NCBI GenBank assembly: GCA_050740235.1
Contig: JBOIDB010000155.1
Coordinates: 1-24,694, forward strand
Reading direction: 5' to 3'
Length of the DNA stretch: 24,694 nt
From: JACDCP01 sp050740235
GTDB lineage: Bacteria; Pseudomonadota; Gammaproteobacteria; Steroidobacterales; JACDCP01
Made by a program: the position numbers and the translations under genes. Positions 7,931-14,415 of this stretch are shown one piece after another. The stretch's first letter is position 1, and each line of letters starts with the position of its first letter. The notes beneath the pieces were generated by a model. It ran no database searches and was not told where the DNA came from. It saw only the letters and a program-made list of their open reading frames with translations.

Positions 7931-9055
7931 TCATGACCTCACCCGGCTGTAGGCCCCGCCGGGGACAGACTTCACGTGCCCCTCGAGCTCCAGGATCAGG
8001 AGCATGGAGGAAAGCTCCTCGGCCGTCAATCCGGTGCGCTCGACCAGCCGATCGACGGGAGCGGGCTCGTAGCCGAGCGCATCGAGCAGCAGGCGATAGG
8101 ATTCGTCGCCGTCACGCGTCGTCGCCTGCGTGAGGGCGTCGGCCGGATTCCTGGCTGGCTCCGCGCTGGCCAGCGCACCGGCCATTGCGCTCAGCTCTTC
8201 GAATATGTCCGCGGCGGACTCCACGAGCTTGGCGCCCTGGCGGATCAGGCGGTGGCAGCCGCGCGCGAGCGGATTATGTATCGAGCCGGGAATGGCGAAC
8301 ACCTCGCGGCCCTGCTCGCCGGCGAGCCGCGCCGTGATGAGCGAGCCGCTGCGCTCCGCCGCCTCGACGACCAGCGTGCCCAGCGCCAGCCCGCTGATGA
8401 TCCGGTTGCGTCGCGGGAAGTGCTCGCGCAACGGCGGCGTGCCGGGCGGAAACTCGGTCACCAGCGCGCCCTCCCGGACGATCTCGGCGGCGAGGTCGCG
8501 ATTCCGCGCCGGATAGGCTCGATCGGGCCCGGTCGCGCACACGGCGACCGTACTCCCGCCGGCCAGCGCGCCCCGATGCGCCGCGGCATCGATGCCGATC
8601 GCCAGGCCGCTCGTTATCGTCAGCCCGCAACCGGCCAGATAGCGGGCGAACTCGAAAGCGTTCTCGGCGCCGGCCGGCGTGGGGTTGCGGCTGCCGACGA
8701 TGGCGAGTTGCGGCGCCCGCAAGACTTCGGGCGCTCCGTTGACGAACAATGCGACCGGCGGATCGGGGATTTGGCCGAGCAGCGGCGGATATCCGGGGGA
8801 GGTGATCGGCAGCAGGTGATGCGAAGGCGCCTCGAGCCAGGCGAGATCCTTCTCCAGTCGCTTGGTATCCGGCGCCGCCAGCGCCGCTATGGCGGCCTCG
8901 TCCAGCCCGCGGCGTCCGAGCTCGGCGCGGGGCGCGGCCGCGACGGCCTCGGCGCTGCCGAACGCTTCGATCAGCCCGCGCAGGCGGGCATTGCCGAGCC
9001 CCGGCGCGTAAATCAGCCGCAACCAGGCTTCATGGGGAATCGGGGTCAGACCCAT
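7931..9055 (-). CDS. dprA: DNA processing protein DprA
   Basis: A 374-residue cytoplasmic protein that binds incoming single-stranded DNA during natural transformation and loads RecA. After an N-terminal helical region, the Rossmann-type DprA domain (about residues 105-290) shows IVGSRNPTPAGAENAFEFAR, ITSGLAIGIDAAAHRGAL, the HFPRRNRIISGLA block, VVEAAERSGSLITARLA and VFAIPGSIHNPLARGCHRLI. A C-terminal winged-helix-like domain follows (LLLDALGYEPAPVDRLVERT onwards). The only reasonable start is the ATG at 9055, because an in-frame stop lies about 30 bp upstream and the next candidate is a TTG at codon 14. That ATG and the residues MGLTPIP are encoded by a palindromic repeat, and no Shine-Dalgarno sequence precedes it. 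Confidence 0.95.
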   Translation of the reverse strand: MGLTPIPHEAWLRLIYAPGLGNARLRGLIEAFGSAEAVAAAPRAELGRRGLDEAAIAALAAPDTKRLEKDLAWLEAPSHHLLPITSPGYPPLLGQIPDPPVALFVNGAPEVLRAPQLAIVGSRNPTPAGAENAFEFARYLAGCGLTITSGLAIGIDAAAHRGALAGGSTVAVCATGPDRAYPARNRDLAAEIVREGALVTEFPPGTPPLREHFPRRNRIISGLALGTLVVEAAERSGSLITARLAGEQGREVFAIPGSIHNPLARGCHRLIRQGAKLVESAADIFEELSAMAGALASAEPARNPADALTQATTRDGDESYRLLLDALGYEPAPVDRLVERTGLTAEELSSMLLILELEGHVKSVPGGAYSRVRS

Positions 9056-9164
9056 ATTTCGTTTGATTCTACGAAATCGGGCTCAGACCCATATTTCGTT
9101 TGATTCCATTCGCAGACTTTGCGCTGACCTTACGGAAACGCGAAATATCGGTCTGACCCCGATT
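9038..9164. repeat. Palindromic repeat array overlapping the dprA 5' end
   Basis: Two direct copies of a 32-bp unit, AATCGGGGTCAGACCC then ATATTTCGTTTGATTC, lie at 9038-9069 and 9075-9106 (37-bp period, one mismatch). A third, partial inverted copy is at 9141-9164 (CGAAATATCGGTCTGACCCC, then GATT). Each unit contains the short palindrome GGGTC-A-GACCC or a variant of it. The outer copies can pair to form a large hairpin of about 127 bp. The patch is AT-richer than its surroundings, which fits a REP/MITE-like mobile repeat. I recall similar GGGTCAGACC repeats as dispersed elements in proteobacterial genomes, but cannot confirm copy number here. The rest of the dprA-tsaP gap (9165-9286) shows nothing else I can support. 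Confidence 0.8.
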
Positions 9165-9286
9165 TCAGCGCGTGAGTGAGGGGCTCGGCCCGGACCGTGC
9201 GAGCTTCTCGCTACCGGGGACACGACCGAAGCATAGCGCCCGCGTATCGGCGCCGTCAGCCCGGAATCGTGGCTGATGCTGCGGTT

Positions 9287-10546
9287 TTACGTCGGGTTGA
9301 CCACCAGGTCGTATACGTGCATCTCGCTGGTCGCATTCATGACCAGCGCGAACGCCAGGCGATCGGAAGTCTTGAAGACCATCACGTTGCCGACCGGCTC
9401 GTCGGGCAGCTTGACCTTCTCGGCGAACAGCCGGCTCGAGAAATAGCCGCCGCCCTTCTCGACGGCGTCCTTGACGACCGGGCCGATCTCGTAAACGGTC
9501 AGCACGTGGCCGGGTGCGAGCCCATCGCGCTCGCCACGATTCAGCACGACGATCTGATACTGGCCGATCAGCGCGAGCCCGTTCACCACCGAAATGATCT
9601 GCCCCTCGACGGGCTGCTCGGGCGGCCGCGGCTGGAAATTCATGGGCACGTCGATCTCGGCCGGCATCAGGCGATCGCCACTCAGCGCCTCGCGTGAAGT
9701 CTCCGTGAGAAACAGGGTCGACGGGTCGCCGCCGCGCTCAATGCGGCCGCGCCCGACGTAAATGCCCTCGTAGCCGACGATCTCGTCGTCGTCCGGATCG
9801 TACAGGGGCTTGCCGACGTGCATGACGTTGAAGCGCGTGCCAGGTCCGTCCTCGGTGCCGCGCACGTACACTTCGTTGCCGGCGCCGGCCATCAGGTGTC
9901 CGTCCTCGGGCGTCAGGATGTACGGCAGGTCGTCGATCTGATCCTTGTCGAGCACCGTCGGACGCGACAGGAATGCCGCCACCACGTCGTACGGAATCGT
10001 GGGTATGGCGCCTTCGAGCGGCTCGGTGCGGATGCGTGGCGACAGGCGCTCGGTGCCGGAGCCGGCGGTGACGCCGCGGTCGAGCCTGAGCTGCGGGCGA
10101 CCGTCGACGAAGACCAGTGTCAGCACGTCGCCGGGATAAATCAGATGGGGATTCTCGATCTGCGCGTTGATGTGCCAGATCTCGGGCCAGTACCACGGAT
10201 CTTCGAGGAACATTTCCGAGATGTCCCACAGGGTGTCGCCCTTGACGACGACATAGCGGTCGGGATGGCGGTCGGTGAGCCGGATGCGCGGCGCAGCGTT
10301 CTCGTCCTCGGCCTGCTCGCGGAGCTCCTGCCGGCGGCTCGGCTCGCCGTAGCTGCGGCCGGGTGGCGTCAGCTTGGTCGAAGCGTCATCGACCGGCGAG
10401 GTGCGCGCGCCTTCCGGCTCGGCTTCGGCGACGGCAATTGCGGATTCTTCGACCTGGCTGTCGCCATCGGAAGCGCAGCCCCCGGCAGCGAACGCAACCA
10501 GCGTTGAAAACGACAGGCGCAAGAACACGTGCTTTGGAGTTGACAT
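9287..10546 (-). CDS. tsaP: LysM-domain lipoprotein, TsaP-like (type IV pilus secretin-associated)
   Basis: A 419-residue envelope protein. The N-terminus (residues 1-24) looks like a lipoprotein signal, with hydrophobic FSTLVAFAAGG before C24. A charged linker follows. One LysM domain lies at about 97-145, starting YVVVKGDTLWDISEMFLEDP and ending in LIYPGDVLTL; LysM binds peptidoglycan. The C-terminal 270 residues are beta-rich with no catalytic motif. In Pseudomonas aeruginosa the LysM gene beside dprA and divergent from def is tsaP, whose product anchors the pilus secretin ring to peptidoglycan in characterised species. The position and LysM domain fit, so the TsaP call is well founded but rests on context and memory. 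The ATG at 10546 is chosen because it starts the signal peptide; the frame stays open upstream without coding character. Confidence 0.82.
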   Translation of the reverse strand: MSTPKHVFLRLSFSTLVAFAAGGCASDGDSQVEESAIAVAEAEPEGARTSPVDDASTKLTPPGRSYGEPSRRQELREQAEDENAAPRIRLTDRHPDRYVVVKGDTLWDISEMFLEDPWYWPEIWHINAQIENPHLIYPGDVLTLVFVDGRPQLRLDRGVTAGSGTERLSPRIRTEPLEGAIPTIPYDVVAAFLSRPTVLDKDQIDDLPYILTPEDGHLMAGAGNEVYVRGTEDGPGTRFNVMHVGKPLYDPDDDEIVGYEGIYVGRGRIERGGDPSTLFLTETSREALSGDRLMPAEIDVPMNFQPRPPEQPVEGQIISVVNGLALIGQYQIVVLNRGERDGLAPGHVLTVYEIGPVVKDAVEKGGGYFSSRLFAEKVKLPDEPVGNVMVFKTSDRLAFALVMNATSEMHVYDLVVNPT

Positions 10547-10587
10547 AACCTGGATCACCCCCCAACGGCGATGTGCTGCCGCCGGCC

Positions 10588-10596
10588 TGTTATAAT
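10588..10596 (+). promoter_or_regulatory. Extended -10 promoter candidate for def-fmt
   Basis: TGTTATAAT is a perfect TATAAT box preceded by the TGn extension. No good -35 is seen 16-18 bp upstream, which is usual for extended -10 promoters. Transcription would start near 10603, giving a leader of about 120 nt before def. Confidence 0.55.
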
Positions 10597-10617
10597 CCGC
10601 CCCTTCCCACGGCGCAA
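10589..10617 (-). promoter_or_regulatory. Sigma70-type promoter candidate for tsaP
   Basis: On the minus strand, TTGCGC (10617-10612) and TATAAC (10594-10589) are separated by exactly 17 bp. The start would be near 10582, about 36 nt before the tsaP ATG. The -10 box shares its AT core with the def promoter candidate on the other strand. Confidence 0.5.
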
Positions 10618-10723
10618 TAGCCCGGAACGCCGCGCGCGCGTGGCCGGTGCCGGCGAAATGCAATAACCGCAGCACTTTAGCAGCATCCCGCAGCGTAATG
10701 CACGGAACTGCGACACACATACG

Positions 10724-11269
10724 ATGGCGATATTGAACATATTGGAGTATCCCGATCAGCGGCTGCGCAAACGCGCCGAGCTGGTCGAGCGCGTCGACGA
10801 CGATCTGCGCCGCCTGGTCGCGGACATGTTCGAGACCATGTACGCGGCGCCCGGCATCGGGCTCGCCGCTACGCAGGTGGACGTGCACCTTCGCGTGCTC
10901 GTGACGGATGTCTCCGACGACCGCAGCTCGCCGCTCGTGCTGATCAATCCCGAGATCTACGAGCGCGACGGCAGCGAGATCACGGAGGAAGGCTGTCTGT
11001 CGGTGCCGGGCTACTTCGACAAGGTGGAGCGCGCCAATCATATCCGGGCGCGCGCGCTCGATCTCGAGGGACGGCCGATCGACATGGAGGCGGACGGCCT
11101 GCTCGCCGTCTGCATCCAGCACGAGATCGACCACCTGAACGGCAAGCTGTTCGTCGACTATCTCTCCGAGCTCAAGCGCCAGCGCATCCGCAAGCGCATG
11201 GAGAAGGAACTGAAGATCAGGAGCGCGGAAGGCGCGGCTCCGACGCGCTCCGCGACGCCCGTCATCTGA
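10724..11269 (+). CDS. def: Peptide deformylase
   Basis: A 181-residue metalloenzyme that removes the N-formyl group from nascent proteins. All three family motifs are present: GIGLAATQ at 44-51, EGCLSVP at 89-95 with metal ligand C91, and QHEIDHLNG at 132-140 with H133, catalytic E134 and H137. These numbers are one off those of E. coli Def. The C-terminus adds a short basic, low-complexity extension after LKRQRIRKRMEKE. It is the first gene of the def-fmt-rsmB block and is transcribed divergently from tsaP. The Shine-Dalgarno sequence is weak. The TGA stop at 11267-11269 overlaps the likely CTG start of fmt. Confidence 0.97.
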   Translation: MAILNILEYPDQRLRKRAELVERVDDDLRRLVADMFETMYAAPGIGLAATQVDVHLRVLVTDVSDDRSSPLVLINPEIYERDGSEITEEGCLSVPGYFDKVERANHIRARALDLEGRPIDMEADGLLAVCIQHEIDHLNGKLFVDYLSELKRQRIRKRMEKELKIRSAEGAAPTRSATPVI

Positions 11270-12213
11270 CCGGCTTCGCCCATCGCCAGCTCGAGATCGT
11301 CTTCGCCGGCACGCCGGCTTTCGCGCTACCCTCGCTGGAGGCGCTCGCCGATTCGCCGCATCGCCTGATCGCCGTTTACACGCAGCCCGACCGCCCCGCC
11401 GGCCGCGGCCGATCACTCCGGGCGAGCCCCGTCAAGGACAGGGCCCTGGCGCTCGGCATTCGGATCGAGCAGCCGCAATCCCTGAAATCCGCCGACGTGC
11501 AGAACACACTGCGGTCATTGGGGCCTGACCTGATGGTCGTCGTCGCGTACGGTCTCATTCTGCCGCAGGCCGTGCTCGATATCCCGCGGCTCGGCTGCAT
11601 CAATCTGCACGCTTCGCTGCTGCCACGCTGGCGCGGCGCGACGCCGATCCAGCATGCGCTGCTGGCGGGCGACGCCGAGACCGGCGTATCGATCATGCAG
11701 ATGAACTCGGGCCTCGATACCGGCGACGTGCTGCTGCAACGTTGCATGCCGATCGATGCGCGCGCCACCGCAGGCGACCTGCACGCCCGGCTGGCCGGGA
11801 TTGGGGCCAGCGCCCTGCTCGAAGTCGCCGATTGGCTCGCGAAGGGCGCGGTGACGGCGCGACCGCAGAATGAGGCGTCCGCTACCTACGCGGCAAAAAT
11901 CGACAAGGCCGACGCGGTCATCGACTGGCGCGAGCCCGCCGGGCACATCGCGCGCAAGGTGCGGGCGTTCAACCCCTGGCCGGTCGCAGAGACGCAACTC
12001 GACGGCGAGCGCCTGCGGATCTGGGAAGCCGAGCCGCTGAAAACACCTGCAACGCGGGAGCCGGGCACCGTGATACCGGATGCGGGAGGGATAGAGGTCG
12101 CGACAGGCGACGGCCGGCTCCGGCTATTGCGCGTGCAGCTTCCAGGCCGCCGGACCGTCAGCGCCCATGAGTTGCGGAACGCCCGCTCGCTGGCCGGCGC
12201 GAAGCTGGGTTGA
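11266..12213 (+). CDS. fmt: Methionyl-tRNA formyltransferase with a non-canonical start
   Basis: This enzyme formylates initiator Met-tRNA using 10-formyltetrahydrofolate. The family N-terminus is present: LEIVFAGTPAFALPSLEALA from about 11290, then YTQPDRPAGRG. It is followed by the catalytic block GCINLHASLLPRWRGATPIQ (Asn and His) and LDTGDVLLQ (Asp). The C-terminal tRNA-binding domain runs to the TGA at 12213. No in-frame ATG, GTG or TTG occurs between at least 11041 and the GTG at 11497, which would delete the folate-binding strand. I place the start at CTG 11266, which overlaps the def stop as CTGA and gives 315 residues, the usual family length. The frame is -1 relative to def. Identity is certain; the start is inferred, and a sequencing error is possible. 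Confidence 0.88.
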   Translation: MTGFAHRQLEIVFAGTPAFALPSLEALADSPHRLIAVYTQPDRPAGRGRSLRASPVKDRALALGIRIEQPQSLKSADVQNTLRSLGPDLMVVVAYGLILPQAVLDIPRLGCINLHASLLPRWRGATPIQHALLAGDAETGVSIMQMNSGLDTGDVLLQRCMPIDARATAGDLHARLAGIGASALLEVADWLAKGAVTARPQNEASATYAAKIDKADAVIDWREPAGHIARKVRAFNPWPVAETQLDGERLRIWEAEPLKTPATREPGTVIPDAGGIEVATGDGRLRLLRVQLPGRRTVSAHELRNARSLAGAKLG

Positions 12214-12237
12214 GGCCGCGATCGTACGCCGTGTCCG

Positions 12238-12290
12238 CCCCACTTCCCTCGAGTCGCTCCCCGATACTCGCTTGGTCGAGGAAAGTGGGG
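12238..12290. repeat. Hairpin element 1 between fmt and rsmB
   Basis: CCCCACTTCCCTCGA (12238-12252) and TCGAGGAAAGTGGGG (12276-12290) pair at 14 of 15 positions around a 23-nt loop (12253-12275). It begins 24 bp after the fmt stop. No T-tract follows, so it is not a standard terminator. Its loop is almost the reverse complement of the loop of the second hairpin, making it an inverted relative of that element. Confidence 0.85.
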
Positions 12291-12349
12291 CAGACCGGGT
12301 CACAGACGGCCGCCCGGCGTCAGGCTGCGCATTCTGAAACGCGTCCAGG

Positions 12350-12416
12350 CGGATCACCCCACCTGTCTCGACCGAGCGAGTATCGGGGAGCGAATCGAGA
12401 CAGGTGGGGTGATCCG
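12350..12416. repeat. Hairpin element 2, 22-bp perfect stem, before rsmB
   Basis: The arms at 12350-12371 and 12395-12416 are perfect reverse complements over 22 bp (core CACCCCACCTGTCTCGA). They enclose a 23-nt loop (12372-12394, containing GAGCGAGTATCGGGGAGCGA). The inner 15 bp of the stem correspond to the stem of hairpin 1 with partly compensatory differences. It ends 26 bp before the rsmB start and contains an in-frame stop for rsmB at 12410-12412. The 59-bp spacer between the hairpins (12291-12349) shows no gene or promoter that I can support. Confidence 0.9.
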
Positions 12417-12442
12417 GCCGGTGCGATGCACCCGATGCTGCT

Positions 12443-13756
12443 GTGACTACGTCAGCCGTCGTACGTGCAGACTCGGCGAAAGTTGTAGCGTCCGTTGTTG
12501 CCGGCGAATCTCTGGACCGGGCGCTGCCCCGCCTCGCTGCAGGTTCCGGCGATCCGAGCCTGCTCAGGCTGCTCTGTTACGGGACGCTGCGGTGGTATCC
12601 GCGGCTCGATTGCCTGCTGGCAATGCTGCTCGAGCGTCCGATTCGCGCGCGCGATGCGGACGTGCGCGCGCTCGCGCTCGTCGGGCTCTATCAGCTCATG
12701 GACACCGATATCGCGCCGCACGCGGCCGTCGCCGAGACCGTCGAGGCCGTGAAAGTTCTCGGCAAGCCTCGCGCGGCGAGCCTGGTGAATGCCGTGCTGC
12801 GGAGGTTCCAGCGGGAACGCGAGGCGTTGCTGCTCCGCGCGGATGAATCGGAGCCCGGTCGTTTCGCGCATCCCGCCTGGCTGATCGAGCGGCTGCGTTC
12901 GGACTGGCCTGCCGACTGGAAGTCCGTGCTCGCGGCCGGCAACAGCCAGCCGCCGATGTGGCTGCGCGTCAATCGGAAGAGAATCGGGCTGGATGACTAT
13001 CGGCTGATGCTCGAAGCAGCGGGGCACGAGGTCAGCGAGTCCGGCTTCGCGCGGGATGCATTGCGCCTCGAGCGCCCCGTGTCGGTCGAGGCGCTGCCGG
13101 GCTTCGGCGACGGTCTCGCGTCGGTTCAGGATGCGGGCGCGCAGCTCGCCCGCGATGTCATCGATGCGCGGGGCGGCATGCGCGTGCTGGACGCCTGCGC
13201 CGCGCCGGGCGGCAAGACCTGCCATTTGCTCGAGGCTTGTCCGAACCTGCGAATGGTCGCGCTGGATCGATCGGGCGAGCGGCTGGCGCGGCTTCGCGAG
13301 AGCCTCGACCGGCTCGGGCTCGCCGCCGAGGTGCAAACAGCCGATGCCGCGGATGTCGGAGCCTGGTGGGACGGCGAGCCGTTCGATCGTATCCTGCTCG
13401 ATGCGCCATGCTCGGCGACTGGCGTGATCCGGCGGCATCCGGATATCAAGCTGCTGCGCCGGCCGGCCGACATGGACCGATATGGGGTGCTGCAGCGAAG
13501 CCTGCTCGAAGCGCTGTGGCCGCTGCTCGCGCCCGACGGCCGGTTCGTGTACACCACCTGCTCCGTAATGCGGCAGGAGAATGCTGCAGTCGCCGGCGCG
13601 TTCGCGGAGCGCCATCCCGAGGCGCGGGCAGCGACGGGGTTCAACCGCACGAATGGATTGGAGTGGGGTCATCTGAGCGATGCGGGCGTGCAGATTCTGC
13701 CCGGTGAGGCGGACATGGACGGCTTTTATTATGCTTGCCTCACCAAAGAAGGCTGA
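12443..13756 (+). CDS. rsmB: 16S rRNA (cytosine-967-C5)-methyltransferase
   Basis: A 437-residue SAM-dependent enzyme methylating C967 of 16S rRNA (also known as Sun/Fmu). The N-terminal NusB-like RNA-binding domain covers about residues 1-140, with LLCYGTLRWYPRLDCLLAML typical. The methyltransferase domain contains the SAM loop LDACAAPGGKTCHLLEA, DAPCSATGVIRRHPDIK with C323, and YTTCSVMRQEN with C373. Two cysteines are expected for the RNA m5C mechanism. The start is the GTG at 12443, the only usual start codon between the upstream in-frame TGA and the conserved region. No clear Shine-Dalgarno sequence precedes it. The 229-bp gap from fmt, filled by two hairpins, is unusual for this pair and may affect its expression. 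Confidence 0.94.
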   Translation: MTTSAVVRADSAKVVASVVAGESLDRALPRLAAGSGDPSLLRLLCYGTLRWYPRLDCLLAMLLERPIRARDADVRALALVGLYQLMDTDIAPHAAVAETVEAVKVLGKPRAASLVNAVLRRFQREREALLLRADESEPGRFAHPAWLIERLRSDWPADWKSVLAAGNSQPPMWLRVNRKRIGLDDYRLMLEAAGHEVSESGFARDALRLERPVSVEALPGFGDGLASVQDAGAQLARDVIDARGGMRVLDACAAPGGKTCHLLEACPNLRMVALDRSGERLARLRESLDRLGLAAEVQTADAADVGAWWDGEPFDRILLDAPCSATGVIRRHPDIKLLRRPADMDRYGVLQRSLLEALWPLLAPDGRFVYTTCSVMRQENAAVAGAFAERHPEARAATGFNRTNGLEWGHLSDAGVQILPGEADMDGFYYACLTKEG

Positions 13757-13830
13757 GCGATCTTGAAACCGCGGGAGCGGATCATGTCGGCAATACTTCG
13801 AGCTGGCGACGAGAGAAGGGCGCGGAGCCG

Positions 13831-14415
13831 GTGAACGCCCGCGCCCGGATGTCGCCGCTCGGCCGGGCCATGCTGGCCGCGAGCCTGCTTTGGCTCGCAG
13901 GCTCGCCGGCGATCGCCCAGGAAGAAGGCCGCTTCGACATCCGCTCCGCGTATACCAGCCTGAACAACGGCGTGTTCTACCTGAACGCGCGGGTCGAATA
14001 CCGGTTGAGCGAAGCCGCGCTCGAAGCCCTCGAATCGGGCGTCTCGCTCACGCTCGAGCTGCAGATCGAAGTCTCCCGCCGCCGCCGGTTCTTCGTCGAT
14101 CCGGAGGTCGCAACCCTGCGGCAGCGATATCAGCTGCAGTTTCACGCGCTGAGTCAGCGGTATATCGTGCGCAACCTGAACAGCGGCGATCAGTCTTCCT
14201 ACGCGACGTTGTTCGCCGCCCTGAACGCTGCCGGCCGCGTCACCGACCTGCCCATCATCGACGCGGCCCTGCTCGATTCGGACGATCGCTACGACGTGCA
14301 TCTGCGCGCCGTCCTCGATATCCGCGACATTCCCGGGCCCCTCAGGCTGCTGGCGTTCTGGATCGACGACTGGAGCCTCGCCAGCGAGTGGTACACATGG
14401 CCGCTAAGACCCTGA
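13831..14415 (+). CDS. Exported DUF4390 protein
   Basis: A 194-residue protein with an N-terminal signal peptide (SPLGRAMLAASLLWLAGSPA, cleavage near AIAQ), so probably periplasmic. The mature part starts EEGRFDIRSAYTSLNNGVFY and matches the DUF4390 pattern of a beta-rich domain with the ending FWIDDWSLASEWYTWPLRP. No catalytic motif is apparent and the function is not known to me. The frame is open from 13735. I prefer the GTG at 13831, with AAGGG at 13816-13820 upstream; the ATG at 13849 is an alternative that keeps the signal peptide. Its last 19 bp overlap the histidine kinase, so the two are probably cotranslated and may act in the same envelope pathway. I recall the DUF4390-ntrY pairing from other gammaproteobacteria. 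Confidence 0.82.
   Translation: MNARARMSPLGRAMLAASLLWLAGSPAIAQEEGRFDIRSAYTSLNNGVFYLNARVEYRLSEAALEALESGVSLTLELQIEVSRRRRFFVDPEVATLRQRYQLQFHALSQRYIVRNLNSGDQSSYATLFAALNAAGRVTDLPIIDAALLDSDDRYDVHLRAVLDIRDIPGPLRLLAFWIDDWSLASEWYTWPLRP

Noticed and set aside
9262..9286. TCAGCC/GGCTGA inverted repeat downstream of tsaP as terminator
   Set aside because: Only a 6-bp stem with a 9-nt loop and no T-tract on the tsaP strand.
11220..11270. Programmed -1 frameshift signal fusing def to fmt
   Set aside because: The frame relation allows it, but no X-XXY-YYZ heptamer is visible before the def stop. CTG initiation is simpler; kept only as an alternative.
10547..11416. N-terminal extension of the tsaP frame across the divergent gap and def
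   Set aside because: The signal peptide starts at 10546. The extension runs antisense through def and the promoter region and has no domain.
12238..12416. Integron attC site or rho-independent terminator interpretation of the hairpins
   Set aside because: No GTTRRRY/RYYYAAC core sites, no integrase or cassettes, and no T-run after either stem.
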